Assembly (NCBI GenBank): GCA_024364805.1
Contig: CM044497.1
Location: forward strand, 41,839,437-41,872,367
DNA: 32,931 bases
Direction: 5' to 3'
DNA from: Euprymna scolopes
Lineage: Eukaryota > Mollusca > Cephalopoda > Sepiida > Sepiolidae
Of the stretch, positions 10,855 through 20,696 are shown one piece after another. The notes beneath the pieces were generated by a model. It was not told the origin of the DNA, made no database searches, and saw only the letters and a list, made by a program, of their open reading frames with translations. The position numbers were made by a program, and so were the translations under genes. Within the stretch, counting starts at the first letter, position 1, and each line of letters starts with the position of its first letter.

Positions 10855-11033
10855 ATAAAATATATATGGCGATTAAGCTACACTGAATATTCGGCATTTC
10901 ATCCACTCTGGGACTCCTCAGGGTTATGCGCGAATTCTGTGGTTGTTTATCGTTTTTATATGCTCCTCTCCTATTTATAGAGTGGATGAAACGCGGAATA
11001 TTCAGTGTAGCTTAATCGACATATATATTTTAT
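10855..11033. mobile_element. Palindromic MITE with 55-bp terminal inverted repeats
   Basis: The left arm 10855-10909 and right arm 10979-11033 are reverse complements over 55 bp with only three mismatches (positions 15, 39 and 42 of the arm). The loop between them is 69 bp. The arms begin ATAAAATATATATG and contain GATTAAGCTACACTGAATAT. With no coding capacity and a total of 179 bp, this is a hairpin-forming MITE. The TA-rich ends would suit Tc1/mariner-type mobilisation, but the outer limit is blurred because the terminal bases are themselves TA-rich. Confidence 0.75.
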
Positions 11034-11144
11034 AAATTACTAACTAGCCCTACCTACGTATTGAGCACTTTTGAAGTAAATACTTAAAGTTTACGCATAA
11101 ATCTATACTTTCGTATATTAATGTTATGTGAGTAAATTAAGTAG

Positions 11145-11145
<1 letters not shown>

Positions 11146-11199
<54 letters not shown>
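11146..11199. repeat. (TA)27 microsatellite
   Basis: A pure TA run of about 54 bp, between the MITE and the first LINE. Confidence 0.95.
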
Positions 11200-11203
<4 letters not shown>

Positions 11204-11464
11204 GAGAAAATAAATACCCACAATGATAATAAGTCTCACACATTCCTCAACAACATTCTATATAAAATGAACTTTTAGAACAAAACGTTCCTGAAGAGAA
11301 CGAAAAAATGCTCGAAATGTGTTCTAAACATCTACACCTTAAAATAAATCAGACTCATTATATTAATAGAAACAAAGAAAATTGTAAATAGTGAACAAAT
11401 ACATAAAAATCACAAATATTATTAGGTATACTCTGATACATATACATTTTTATCAAGTAGCAAT
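11200..11464. other. AT-rich spacer
   Basis: No feature is recognised. Composition changes to a more GC-balanced sequence at about 11465, where the LINE is thought to begin. Confidence 0.4.
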
Positions 11465-11849
11465 CAAACTCTGATGGGTTGAGGATACCGGATAGACAAT
11501 TCCTGGCTGCTGTTCCCGACTGATATTACAGGTGCCGTAACTCTTTGGTAGCTCTTAGAGCGGCTGCTCCATCAACAGTTGCATAATATCGAGATGTTTT
11601 CTACTGCCATGTCGCGCATAAAAAGGGACCCTGCACTCATCCCCGGTCGGCTATACTGAGGCGACAACCCTAGTACATGGAGGGACAGCTGATGGTCTGC
11701 CTGTGTTGCATCTCTTCTAATCTGCATAACCATTTGCTCAGCACCCCTTACCTAAACTGAAACTCTTAAAAATTAAAATGACAGTACAATAAAAAAGTTA
11801 CACTAAAACCAGGCCAAAACGCAAACAAAACCAACCTGTCCTCATCCTT

Positions 11850-12520
11850 GAGGCTCGCATTTACGAACATCAATTTGCTTAGAACTAATTTAAATGATGT
11901 TGACGCATTTCTCCTAAAAACTAACTGAAGCTAACCTACACTCCTCCATCCTCTCTAACTACTTTAACATGCCTAGATACCTCCCACTCTGCCTATAACA
12001 GACATATGAATGGGCTTGGAGTCTACATTCTAAAAACCCTCCACTTGACTAAAGAAACAAACCTAGAATCGGACGACCAAGAATTTATGTGCTTTAGACT
12101 TAACATGCAACATAATATTAGCTACTTTCATTTTCTCTGCCGCTCTCCCTCGATCCAGGACTGTACCCTAATAAACAAAGTCTCTAACAGCATAGATACC
12201 GCACTTTTCATCGACACTAGTGCACAAGTGCATGTATTTGGTGATTCCTTGTCTACCACAGCAACTGCCTTTAATTTTCTACTTACACAGACGCCGCTGG
12301 TACCACAACATGTAATTTCTCTATATCTCATTCCCTATCAAAGATGGTTACGTTTCCAACCCGTTTTCCAGACCAGTAAGGACAACATGCATCACTTCTA
12401 GATCTGTTTCTGGCCGCAGTTCCCGATGACTGTGTAACGAATACTCAAAAGCCTCTTGGGAACGCCGATCATGAAGTAGTAATGGTTGAAATCGCCCTAA
12501 ACTCTAGAGCAAAAACTGAA
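11850..12520 (+). pseudogene. LINE endonuclease domain (APE type), broken
   Basis: Recognisable pieces are GLGVYI (12009 on), a YFHFLCRSPSIQDCT segment, VHVFGDS in the GDFN position, FPTRFP in another frame near 12360, LLDLFLAAVPDDC near 12400, and LGNADHEVVMVEI near 12460-12495. The last corresponds to the catalytic SDH motif and keeps the Asp and His. At least two frame changes are needed to follow the domain, one around 12280 and one near 12380. Upstream of 12006 the N-terminal segment is traceable only as scattered matches. Confidence 0.7.
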
Positions 12521-13110
12521 GAGCCACTGCTCAAAACAGCGAGATATTATAAAAAGGCTTACTGGGAAGCCATCAGGGACCTCATCAGGGACGCTACATG
12601 GCTAAATATCTTTTCACTCCTTGGTGAAAATTGCACAAATGAGACAACTGTGCGGTTCAAAGCGGCAATTGAAGCACATGTTAACACACGCAAATTCTAT
12701 AGCAAACCTTGCTCTCCCCAATGGTCCACTTCAACTTATGCAGCTGCCATACCGCAAAAGTAGCATGCGTATCGCAAATTTAACAGACTTAAGTCCAGTT
12801 CAAACAGACAGAAGAACATAGAAGCTAAAAATAACTGTAAGAAAGAAATAGCGACGCCTAAGGGAGAATTTACTGAAACCACCCAAAAACGCTTCGAAGC
12901 ACAGCAATTAGAAACACGAGATTTCTGGAAAATCTGCAACAGTGTAGTAAATAATGGGAAAGCAACAATTCCCCCACTATCCAAGAATCATGAGGTTGTT
13001 TGCTCTGCAACTGAGAAGGCTAAGAAGCTTGCCAGGCGGTGTGTCCCCAACTCCACACTGGACTCTGCTAACCATCCTCTCCCTGATTTTCTTTAGCTGA
13101 TAGACACCAC
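12520..13110 (+). pseudogene. LINE EN-RT linker region, broken
   Basis: The frame at 12482-12763 continues from the endonuclease (SRAKTEEPLLKTARYYKKAYWEAI on). From 12760 a second frame carries NCKKEIATPKGEF and LETRDFWKICNSVVNNGK, then PPLSKNHEVVCSATEKAKKLA. This is the usual order of the linker in this LINE group, with one frame change near 12763. Confidence 0.65.
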
Positions 13111-13139
13111 ACTAGACGATCTAAAATCACCCCTGCTCA

Positions 13140-13800
13140 GGTTCATACTATCATAAGGAAGCTTGACACTGCAAAAGCATGTGGACTTGATCTCATCCCG
13201 GCTGTGCTATTAAAAAGGTGCGCCGCAGAAGTAGCTCCAGTTTTCTCCAAACTTTACAACGAATGCCTTAATGAATCTTGTTTTCCTGCCTGATGAAAAC
13301 TGCTTCTGTAATGCCAGTTTTCAAGAATTCTGACGAAACAACTGACCCACTAAATTGTCGCCCCATTAGCTTCCTCCCAAATTCCGCCAAAATATTTGAG
13401 ACCATAATTAACCAACCTCTAGTCCATCACCTTACAGATGCTAAACTTCTGACTGACCAAAAATATGAATTTAGTCAGCCCGTTCCACATCAGGCATCCT
13501 AACTGTAATCTCAGAACGTATATACCAGTCACTGGACAAAGCGGAGAGGGTAGAGCGGATGCTGTAGATATATCTAAGTCTTTTGACAGGGTATGGCATG
13601 TGGGTATTGTCAAGAAAATCAGATCATACGGCCTCACTGGAAGAATACATAACATAATTGAATCCATCATAGATAAGAGAAAAATCCAGGTTGTCCTTGA
13701 CAGTCGTACATCGAAATGCGGGAGTGACTCAGGGGTCTATGCTTGGACGTCTGTTATTCCTAATATTCATAAATTACTTCCCTGACAAAATTGTCTGTGT
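13140..13800 (+). pseudogene. LINE reverse transcriptase domain, broken
   Basis: Motifs in order are DLISSRLCY near 13180, PLNCRPISFLPNSAKIFE (13341 on; canonical YRPISLLP), VDISKSFDRVWH (13565-13600; motif A with its Asp), the AGVTQGSMLG.LLFLIFIN stretch (13709 on; canonical AGVPQGSVLGP) and MYAGNTTL near 13810. In the last, the canonical YADD catalytic pair is replaced by YAGN, so both motif C aspartates are lost. The order spans three frames. Enzyme inactive. Confidence 0.8.
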
Positions 13801-14610
13801 GATGGGTATGTATGCTGGTAACACTACGCTCTGTAACAGACACGACAGAAAAACAAATGAACACATACCTACAGAATTGGCAGATCCGTAGTGGAACGGG
13901 ACAAAAATGGATAGTCACCTTCAACGTTGCCAAGACTAAACTTGTTTCCTTCAATAATTACAAGGCATCTTCCCTACCGCCAGTAGCAATGACCAATGAC
14001 TTTTTCTCTGGCATTACATCTTTTAAACTCCTTGGCCTAACGTTCACAGGAAACATGAGTTAAAAAAATTACATTGAAAACATTGCCAGGACCGCTTCGA
14101 AGAAGGTGGGTTCTCTCTACCGTGCTAGAAAGCTACTAACGCCTGAAAGTATCCTATAAATCTATAAGGCCACCATTCGCCCATGTATGGAGTATTGTTG
14201 TCATATTTGGGCTGCCGCATCTGTCACTAGTCTCTCGCTCCTAGACAAGGTTCAAAAGAGAGTAGCCAATCTGATAGATTCTGAGCTGTAAGCTAAACTT
14301 CAGCCTCTGTCACATCGACAAAATATTGCATCCCTCTGCCTGTTCACAAGTACTTTAACGGTGAATGTTCTGGCGAACTGCAAGCACTCGTACCCCCTTC
14401 TACGTAAATAACCCCTACAAACCCGACAAGCAGCTTAATCCAACCTCTTCACAGTAGATCCCTAGATGGAAGAAAGCCTTCTGCTCCAGTACTTTCTTCC
14501 GCAGAACAGCGAAACTTTGAAATTCCCTTCCGAGTCCCTGCTCCCCCGACTGTACTGACACGCAGAAGTCAAGTGTAACGTGAACCGACATCTTGCTGCC
14601 CAACTTCCTA
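13800..14610 (+). pseudogene. LINE RT C-terminal region, broken
   Basis: The frame 13812-14063 carries WIVTFNVAKTKLVSFNN and ITSFKLLGLTFTGNMS, typical of the stretch after RT motif C. It then breaks, and 14180-14610 shows PCMEYCCHIWAAASVTSLSLLD and ECSGELQALVPP in other frames. The same C-terminal region is uninterrupted in the copy at 20168-20611, which allows direct comparison. Confidence 0.75.
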
Positions 14611-14679
14611 CACAGTACCCCTGATAGTAGCCCCCTACAGGAAGTGGCAATGTGCCTTGTTTGGGGTTAAATGCAATAA

Positions 14680-14682
<3 letters not shown>

Positions 14683-14735
<53 letters not shown>
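14683..14735. repeat. (AT)n microsatellite, left half of a split tract
   Basis: A pure AT run of 53 bp immediately after the LINE 3' end (AATAAAAC). It is separated from the second AT run at 16252 by exactly one Tc1-like element and was probably one tract before that insertion. Confidence 0.95.
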
Positions 14736-14737
<2 letters not shown>

Positions 14738-14906
14738 CAGTGTCAGACTTATGCACAAATCGATATTTTGGTTTACTTCTAATAGTTTTCAATGGGAATT
14801 CGTGAAACTTCGCACGTTATACGGCATGCGCAGATATAAAATTTTAGGGTGATCTGTGCAAGAGCTAGCAAGCGGCACCCATTTTGATGACTTGTATTTT
14901 TATCAG
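14736..14906 (+). repeat. Left terminal inverted repeat of the Tc1-like element
   Basis: It pairs with the reverse complement of 16075-16251. Key matches are ACAAATCGATATTTT, ATAGTTTTCAATGG, GTGAAACTTCGCACGTTATA, AGATATAAAATTTTA and the inner TTGTATTTTTATCAG. Small indels separate the blocks. Confidence 0.8.
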
Positions 14907-14920
14907 CGTGCCAACTTCAT

Positions 14921-15951
14921 ATGAAGATGGGACGTAAATGTGCTTAAAGTCAAGCTGAGAAGTCTAAAATTGTTCAAAAGCTCGATCAAAGGATTTCCAC
15001 TTTAGAAATTGCCAAAGAATTACACCGTGATCATTGTACAAGCAACAAAATATTATACTAACCCACAACTTTGCAACGGACGTTGTTACAAAGGGAAAAT
15101 TCGTAAGAAATCATGTCTATCACGTCGAACAATGAGCAAGAATAAGAGAGAAGTTTGCCGTAACCCACTTGAAACTAGCAAACAATTTTAGAAATAGCCA
15201 GCGTTCCTGATGTGCCCAAATTAACTCATTGCCGTATCCTGAGGACGATTTTAAAATGTGGGAAGACAGATGTCCGCCCTCAACTGAAGAATATCCACAC
15301 GAAAAAGAGGGTGGAGTGGACAAGAGATCAAAAGAAGGTGAATTTTCAACCTTTTTTGTTCACCGATGAATGTCGAGGGACCCTACATGGACCCGATGAG
15401 TTCAGGGGAGGATGGTACCATAATAAGGGTCTACGCCCCCAAATGATATGGCGTCAACAGGGAGGTTGGGGTGTTATGTTCTGGGCTGCAATAATTGGCA
15501 ATGAGCCGGTAGGGCCATTCAGAGTCGCAGATGGAGTGAAAATTACCTCCAAATTCTACATTGACTTCATTAAGGAACACTTGGAACCTTGTCACAAGAA
15601 GAAGAATTTGGCATTCCTGAAAAAGATGATCTTCATGCATGATAATGCACCGTCTCATTCTGCAAGGATAGCCTCTGAATATTTGGAGAAAGTTTTTTTC
15701 CAGACATGGGAAAATATTGCCATGGCCCGCATATTCTCCAGGTTTTTATCCCATCGGAAATTATTGGAGCACCTTGAAACAAAATATTTCCTTGGAAGGA
15801 AGGCAGTACAATTCTAAGAATGCCCTCTGGAATGCTATTCTGACTGCTGCCAAATACATCTCATCAGATTAAATCGAAACGTTTGACATCTTCAATGGAC
15901 CAAAGTTGTTTTGTTGCTGTCAATAAATATGGCAATTATATGAGATATTGA
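14921..15951 (+). pseudogene. Tc1-like transposase pseudogene
   Basis: Starts ATG at 14921 (MKMGRKCA) with an in-frame stop at 14945. The HTH region KSKIVQKLDQRISTLEIAKE follows in the same frame as far as about 15040. The catalytic half is open at 15212-15817: FTDECRGTLHGPDEF carries the first Asp, then GGWGVMFWAAIIGNEPVGPF, then FMHDNAPSHSARIA with the second Asp at 15641-15643. A run of seven T at 15693-15699 appears to carry one extra T. Skipping it brings in LPWPAYSP.FYPI.NYWSTLK, the region of the third acidic residue, which is Gly (GGA, 15756-15758) here. With that single T discounted, 37 residues separate the second Asp from the third position. The C-terminus ends near 15951 after SMDQSCFVAVNKYG. 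Inactive: stop, frameshifts and loss of the third catalytic residue. Confidence 0.8.
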
Positions 15952-16074
15952 TTGTACTCTGAAAGCATATTAAAATTGTTTGTTCTTTATTATTGTTGTT
16001 CTCAATTCACACATTACTAGAATAATCAATGATTCGATGACTTTTAGCACTTCACCATATATACCATTGGATTG

Positions 16075-16249
16075 ACTGAAAAATACAAATCACAAACATG
16101 GCTGCAAATTATTTATTACTGTCCAGATTAGCTTAAAATTTTAGATCTGCACTTGTGTTAGTGTTACCATATAACGTGCTAAATTTCACAATTTTTCATT
16201 GAAAACTATCGGGGTTCGAAAAATATCGATTTGCTTATAATTTTGCAGC

Positions 16250-16251
<2 letters not shown>
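16075..16251 (-). repeat. Right terminal inverted repeat of the Tc1-like element
   Basis: Reverse complement partner of 14736-14906. It ends ...GCTTATAATTTTGCAGCGG directly before the TA tract. Confidence 0.8.

Positions 16252-16323
<72 letters not shown>
16252..16323. repeat. (TA)n microsatellite, right half of a split tract
   Basis: A pure TA run of 72 bp directly after the Tc1-like element, followed by CA/TG-rich sequence with a small palindrome (CACACATATATGTGTG, 16333-16348). Confidence 0.95.
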
Positions 16324-16326
<3 letters not shown>

Positions 16327-19300
16327 GCATTCACACATATATGTGTGAGTGTGTGTGTTTATGTATAAATATGGACGTGTGTGTAATACACATAGGTAGG
16401 TGACATAACCCTACTATTGGTCGGAATCGGTACATAATATAATATTAAAAACGGCCTTACAGTTTCAATGAAAACTACAAAATGACAATATATGTAACTG
16501 AACACTAAATAATAGGCGCAGAGAAAAATATAAACATAAAAACACATCAGAAAATATGAAAAATTAACTTCATCGAATGAAATAATAAAAAGTTATTGCA
16601 ATAGAAAATGAATAGTTTAGGTATATTTAATATATTTACAGTACAGATATATTTAAATTCTTTCGGTATTTCTTTAAAATTTAATTCTAATAGACAATCA
16701 TGAAAGTTTACAAATATTTCGGCTGTTTTTCATCTCAACCTTTTACCGAGCTTATTTTATAAAAACGTACAGACTTTTTTCCTTCGGTTCTTTTCCTTTA
16801 TTTTGTTGCATTTGTTTTTACTATATTCCTCAGTCATAATCATCTCATAGCTTACATATATCTGTCATGTCATCTGCAGTGCGGAGCATGCCGGAGATAG
16901 TAACACTACCCAACTTACTAAGCAGAATCAAATAAGCTTACTGACACATGATCTAATGTACTGATATACATTACCATGACAGATCTGCAACATCAAATGG
17001 TTCTTTTTCATACATTATACTATTTACTAGGTTTTATCATGCAGACAAAATCGCGACAAGAATCTCTTTTTGCGTAGAGGAAACACAATTCGTTCGAATC
17101 GCTCTGCGATCAGGAATCCAATTTCATATAATTCCATTCGCTTACTGTATTCTGATATACAACGATGATTTTTTTCCTAAAGATAAGGACAATTGACGTA
17201 ATTCATTTTATATTATCTGTAAGATTTATTGCTTTTGCTCTCTAAACCAATAATACTAAAACTTTTCGAAACAATTAAGTTACGGTTTAATTTCCGAATA
17301 ATAAAATAGAAAAAGAGACTAATGCGTTCACTCAATTTCTGAATATCAGATAATTGTATAAACAGTCAACTTCATGAACCGGTAGACGAAATTATTTGAG
17401 TATTTGTTGTCGATGAAAATCTTATTAGTTTAAATAGGATTCGAAATTGTTTCAGACTTTTATTACATTGGTTCAATTTAAGTACTTCCGGAATTGGTTT
17501 TGACGTAATACTTATTGTCATCTCGTCGGCATTCTACGTCAATTGAAACCGAGAAGAATTCTGTTTTTTTTTCAGTATTAAACGAATATATTGCTTTCCG
17601 TGCATTTGTGCATTCTCTCGATGTAGAAGACAACTATCCTTTTTTACTAGTACATTTTAACGTTGCGTTATAATGTTACAGATTCAATTAACTCAAAATG
17701 GGCTTGGTATATCAGTTACAACAAATTAAATACGTTGTTATTATTTTACCGTATTCTATTGCTGGTTAAAATTTGATTGACGCCATCTAATAAAAATGTA
17801 TATTAACATATTGACAACTAATTCCTGCAGTGATTACGGGTAAGCCAATTATTATATATTTTATTTTTATTCCGCGCGAAATGCAAATTGACTTGTTATG
17901 ATGACATAGATTATGCATTCATGATCTTAGTTAATATCTCTGTTGCACATACTGACAGGGTGAAACTCTAAGAAAATAATTCCTGTCAGAACGTCAGTCA
18001 GACATTATATAACGTGAGAAGCGACATTTTATGCCCCAATGCAGAAAGCGATGTAGTTTATGTCTACACAGTTAGTAAATGGATTTGTCGATGTCAGTGT
18101 GGGGGCATATGAGTGACAAACGTTCTAAGGATTTTTACTTCTGAGCCACTAAAAGAAGCTCGCAAAAGTGCATTGCAACTTTTTCATGACAATGTCTTGA
18201 AATATCCGGGACGCACACATTCGCTTGTTTTAATAGTCTTGTTCTGTTTAAGTGTATGAGTTAAAATAGTAGTACTTATGTTATAAATTACCCTTTTATG
18301 TTACTCGCAATTTCCGTTATTCCGTTGGTACTATTGCCTCTATGTAATCAAATCTACAAATAAACAGGCCCGCGTATATCATACACACAGTTACAATGTT
18401 TAAAAGATTGTGTTGGAAGCTGTTCTTTAGTTAGTTAATTACACTGTATTACAAAGGCTTGCACTGTCTCGTAGATAGTCGAGTAATTAGAATGATGTTG
18501 GATAGAGTTATGTTTACAACTCCATGCTGTATGTTAAATATAAATGTATTAATTGTATGAAACTTTTATCAGATTGTCATTTGACGGTCGTAAATTTAAA
18601 GAATATTCGTCTTCGTGTTATGGTTAGTTGTTAAGCTATTTTTAGAGTTAAATTGTAATTTGTTGTTTAACTCGTACCTAATTTTCACTACAACAATCAT
18701 TAAATCTAATGAGTAATCCGACAAGAAAATTTGAGTAAATTATAACATACTTATTTTGGAGTTATTATCACCAGATATCATCGGATTACGAGTGTATTAC
18801 GTTTCAAACTTACTAATACAATATGATTTATTATATGTCTGAGGAAAGACACCATATAGCGCCACGTGTAATATCCACAACAGGTTGAGCATTATATTTG
18901 TTAATAATTATTACGTTAGTAATTTACCTACAAGTTATCATTTATCATCAGCAGAATAAATTTTAGTGTAACAAAAGTCAATGAAAATAAGTATTTTACA
19001 ATATTGCCCGATGTTATTAGTTTGGAGGATACAAATACAAAATTATGTTTTCCTAGATCCGGATATCGTAAAAAACAAATGAGTTGTTAATTCATAATAA
19101 AGATTGACGTTAAAAGTTTAATTAATGTGATATGTCAGGTCGAATCTATTCACCATCCGAAAAAGGATAACACTTGTGAAACACGATGGGCAGGAAAGAA
19201 ATGAATCACTAATAAAAATAAAAATAAAACGGTTTGTAATTAATTTTTGCAATTTCTGTCGGTCAAGCATTTGATGGTGTCAAATATATTTAAATTATTC

Positions 19301-20160
19301 GATATTTTGTTGATAAGATCAAAAGTGATTTTTAAACACGGTTAATACAGTAGCGAATGCGATATTAGCTATCAAACAGATTGGGCCAGCATATAAAATA
19401 TTCTATATGGCTTAATACGCATAGCTTTTAATGTTATCTGAAGCAGCGAAGACTTAGGATGGACTAATCAATATCATACCGACACAAAATTTATGGACAA
19501 GTAAATAACACAGACCCGCAAAGGGAATAGACAAATATGTCATTTTTCTCATGAACATAGAACATTATTTTCCAACATAATACAGAATATTTATGAGGAA
19601 ACCTCGTAAAGAAAACTGTGTTTTAGTAAGTACAAACGTGTTTTACAAAAAATATTTGTGTATTGAACCATCTATCAAGAGAACAAACAGCCAGTGAACT
19701 GGCGAGTCTATGAATCAGTTTCTTGTGTGTGTCTGAAATGTAAGTGAAATGCAAGTGTAAGAATCACGACCATTCAGTTTCAATCATTCGGTGGCCAAAT
19801 TTAAATCGGCAATACCGGAAATCATGTAGGTTTGATACCAGAAATGTTAAAGATGTTTTACTAAAAAGAATCTATTTTATACTAAAAGCGGATGTATTTA
19901 CCGAGTTCTATAATAACTAGAGCGTGAATTTTATTTAAAAAGTCCGAATTAAATTAAATTACATACTTCTGTAGATTTAAATAGGAGACGAGAAAGAATA
20001 CGTTTTGTGGACTTGCGTAGAGATAAAAACTGTAAACTATTTCAATTTGACCAATAAAAAATAGTAACTTTCTACATTATCTGTTCATGCTCTGAAAAAC
20101 CCATAATCAAAACAGATTATTAAAAATAACATCTAAATCGTTTTATTGTATTAAATACAC
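16324..20160. other. 3.8 kb without recognised features
   Basis: AT-rich, lacks microsatellites and shows no open frame above about 60 codons on either strand. I see no transposon motif. It is the longest repeat-poor stretch in the window, so it may be host intron or intergenic sequence; short scattered more GC-balanced patches (for example 17040-17110 and 18000-18240) are the places to look for conserved non-coding elements. Confidence 0.45.
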
Positions 20161-20164
20161 GGTT

Positions 20165-20695
20165 CCAATGAAAAGATGTATGAAGTATTGCTGTCACATT
20201 GTGGCTGGTGCATCTGCTACTAGTTTCTCGCTCCTAGACAAGGTCCAAAAGAGAGTCGCCAATCTGATAGGCCCTGAAGTGGCATCGAAGCTTCAGACTC
20301 TGTCCCATCGACGGAATGTTGCATCCCTATGCCGGTTCTACAAGTATTTTAATGATGAATGTTCTGGCGAACTGCAGACACTTGTGCCTCCACGACGTAG
20401 ACACCCTCGAAAAACCCGACAGGAAGCTAAATCCCGCCCCCGCACAGTAGAGATCCCTAGATGTAAAAGATATGTCTACGCACGTAGTTTCTTCCCCAGA
20501 ACCGCTAGACTCTGGAATCCCCTTCCGGTTCCCTGCTTCCCCAAATGTACTGACATGCAGAAGTTCAAGTGTAACGTGAACCGACATCGTGCTGCCCAAA
20601 TCCCAACATAGTACCTCGGTAGTTGTTGCTCCTGATAGTAGCCCCCTACACCAAAGTGACAATGTGCCTTGTTTGGGGTGAAAATGTAATAAAAA
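20165..20695 (+). mobile_element. 5'-truncated LINE family A copy (3' end only)
   Basis: It starts within the RT C-terminal region and ends with the same 3' UTR as the first copy: CTGATAGTAGCCCCCTACA, then ATGTGCCTTGTTTGGGG, then AATAAAAAC. Severe 5' truncation is typical of target-primed reverse transcription. The 3' UTR carries about 20 extra bases (near 20605-20630) compared with the copy at 14610-14640. No target-site duplication was recognised. Confidence 0.8.
20168..20611 (+). CDS. Open C-terminal 147 codons of LINE family A polyprotein (truncated copy)
   Basis: One uninterrupted frame. After MKYCCHIVAGASATSFSLLD come KVQKRVANLIGPEVASKLQ, LSHRRNVASLCRFYKYFN and a basic stretch (PPRRRHPRKTRQEAKSRP). 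It ends with SFFPRTARLWNPLPVPCFPK and FKCNVNRHRAAQIPT, the usual C-terminus of this LINE group. The internal ATG is not the native start; the whole endonuclease and RT catalytic part are missing, so it encodes no active enzyme. Having no stop in 147 codons, it looks younger than the copy at 11465-14682. Confidence 0.75.
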   Translation: MKRCMKYCCHIVAGASATSFSLLDKVQKRVANLIGPEVASKLQTLSHRRNVASLCRFYKYFNDECSGELQTLVPPRRRHPRKTRQEAKSRPRTVEIPRCKRYVYARSFFPRTARLWNPLPVPCFPKCTDMQKFKCNVNRHRAAQIPT

Positions 20696-20696
20696 C

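Larger units (their letters stand above)
11465..14682 (+). mobile_element. Decayed jockey-like non-LTR retrotransposon (LINE family A)
   Basis: An EN-RT type LINE. The endonuclease runs from about 11850 to 12500. The linker, with a DFWKICNSV.N.GK signature, ends near 12965. The reverse transcriptase spans 13150-13800, and the C-terminal region (RPCMEYCCH, LLDKVQKRVANLI, FNGECSGEL) runs 14180-14610. The short 3' UTR ends GCCTTGTTTGGGG....AATAAAAC at 14682, directly followed by (TA)n. The 5' limit is uncertain: 11465-11845 is GC-balanced and may be UTR or a remnant upstream ORF. Repeated frameshifts and stops break the reading frame throughout, so it is dead. The copy at 20165-20695 shares the 3' end and confirms the family. 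The jockey/CR1-like placement is by motif resemblance. Confidence 0.8.
14736..16251 (+). mobile_element. Tc1/mariner-superfamily transposon with long TIRs (probable DD37E)
   Basis: A 1516-bp element bounded by TA on both sides (14734-14735 and 16252-16253) and by inverted repeats of about 170 bp. Shared blocks include CAAATCGATATTTT, ATAGTTTTCAATG, CACGTTATA and TAAAATTTTA, in the same order from each end. The transposase pseudogene inside is broken. The element sits within an AT microsatellite that adjoins LINE family A, so it is younger than both. TIR arms are clearly diverged from each other, so it is not recent. Confidence 0.85.

Noticed and set aside
14462-14852. Frames on both strands with Tyr-Ile repeats
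   Set aside because: Translation artefacts of the (AT)n tract between the LINE and the Tc1-like element.
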